The translations under genes were made by a program, and so were the position numbers. The notes beneath the pieces were generated by a model. The model saw only the letters and a program-made list of their open reading frames with translations. It was not told where the DNA came from and did no database searches. A stretch of 64,000 bases of DNA from Botryosphaeria dothidea (Eukaryota > Ascomycota > Dothideomycetes > Botryosphaeriales > Botryosphaeriaceae), in contig WWBZ02000001.1 of the NCBI GenBank assembly GCA_011503125.2, positions 496,001 to 560,000 on the forward strand. Reading direction: 5' to 3'. Positions 63,454-64,000 of this stretch are shown piece by piece. The stretch's first letter is position 1; each line of letters starts with the position of its first letter.

Positions 63454-64000
63454 ATGTCGTAGCAAAGGCGAAGATTTGACGAGAAGGGAAGAGGGGATGG
63501 ATAGTATTCTTGTATTCATGATTTAGTCAGAAAATATGTTTTCAATTAGCGAATGCGGGGGTTTCACTTCGTTTGGGCATGGGGGTGGTTTGAATTGATA
63601 TTCCAATATTACGCAAGTTGTTCTAGTCTACCGACGGCTCTTGTTGTGCTGTCTGTTGTGATTTTAGTGACAGGTGTGGTATTCGTGCCGGAAGCCGTGT
63701 CCACCTGACTGTTCAATGTTCAAGGCGGGTTCAACTACGTGAGTCTCAAATGAATGCCCCGTCTCCGTCTAATGATCGGCGAGAATAAACAAACTGTCGA
63801 GATACCCATCGCCAAACCAACCCCTCTGAGTTCTTGGACCCAAGATCCCGTGGAGATCGCACACGAAGCAGAAACGAGTGCCAGTCTAATCGCCTCAACC
63901 CATAGGTCCGTCCACCCCATTGTCAAGAAGCGGATTACCATGCCCATCAAACTCGGCCCATTCCTCACTGGAGCTGCTCCTCACCGCCCTCCTGCTGCTC
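63454..64000. other. 3' flank and window end
   Basis: This is the downstream flank of the sulfhydrylase gene. From about 63785 to the edge one plus-strand frame is open (IPIAKPTPLSSWTQDP, then an ATG at 63939), which could be the start of a further gene cut by the window edge. A minus-strand frame overlaps it. Neither can be decided. Confidence 0.3.

Overview
The window is fungal nuclear DNA from a filamentous ascomycete, most likely a Dothideomycete. Genes carry short introns (about 41-130 nt, mostly 50-65) with GT(A/G)NGT donors and YAG acceptors. Several proteins belong to families typical of Pezizomycotina: Zn2Cys6 factor, DUF3533/SNG1 transporter-like protein, secreted GMC oxidoreductase, MARVEL protein and Byr4. 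Intergenic regions are large. No rRNA, tRNA, CRISPR array, complete transposon or bacterial-type operon was found. Gene models were built by joining exons at splice sites and checking reading phase by hand; the class assignment is an inference from gene content.

Layout. 2.4-7.0 kb (+): a KDM4/KdmA-type JmjN-JmjC-PHD histone demethylase. 9.6-10.4 kb (+): a four-helix MARVEL protein. 11.2-11.9 kb: a damaged-looking or poorly modelled membrane protein. 12.3-18.2 kb: an accessory block with an MBL-fold hydrolase (-), a small membrane protein (+), a Zn2Cys6 transcription factor (-) and a DUF3533/SNG1-like membrane protein (-). Two genes of this block carry apparent lesions. 18.8-24.3 kb: an acidic coiled-coil protein (-), a weak hypothetical (+) and a nuclear basic protein with an Ebp1-like C-terminus (-). 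25.6-30.4 kb: XRCC4 (-), divergent from the cytokinesis regulator Byr4 (+). 33.7-35.3 kb (+): a secreted GMC oxidoreductase. 41.2-45.5 kb (+): an Spt23/Mga2-type ER-tethered IPT-ankyrin factor. 47.6-50.4 kb: small secreted or cysteine-containing proteins among short orphan frames. 50.8-55.5 kb: an ABM-fold protein (-), PP5/Ppt1 phosphatase (-) and, divergent from it, elongation factor Spt4 (+). 56.6-58.1 kb (-): a GPI-type aspartic protease. 59.3-60.6 kb (+): Rfc4. 61.7-63.5 kb (+): O-acetylhomoserine sulfhydrylase.

Most of the window is conserved housekeeping machinery for chromatin and transcription (KDM4, Spt4, Spt23/Mga2), DNA replication and repair (Rfc4, XRCC4), cell division (Byr4), signalling (PP5) and sulfur assimilation (OAH lyase). 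The genes are mixed on both strands without operon logic. Accessory content sits at 11-18 kb, at 33.7-35.3 kb and at 37.7-50.4 kb.

I did not find a clear undescribed multi-gene system. The most notable observations are in the 11-18 kb block: a zinc cluster lacking its fifth cysteine, an MBL gene with a one-base frameshift, a membrane-protein frame broken by two in-frame TGA codons, and a CGG-N11-CCG element in front of the DUF3533 gene.
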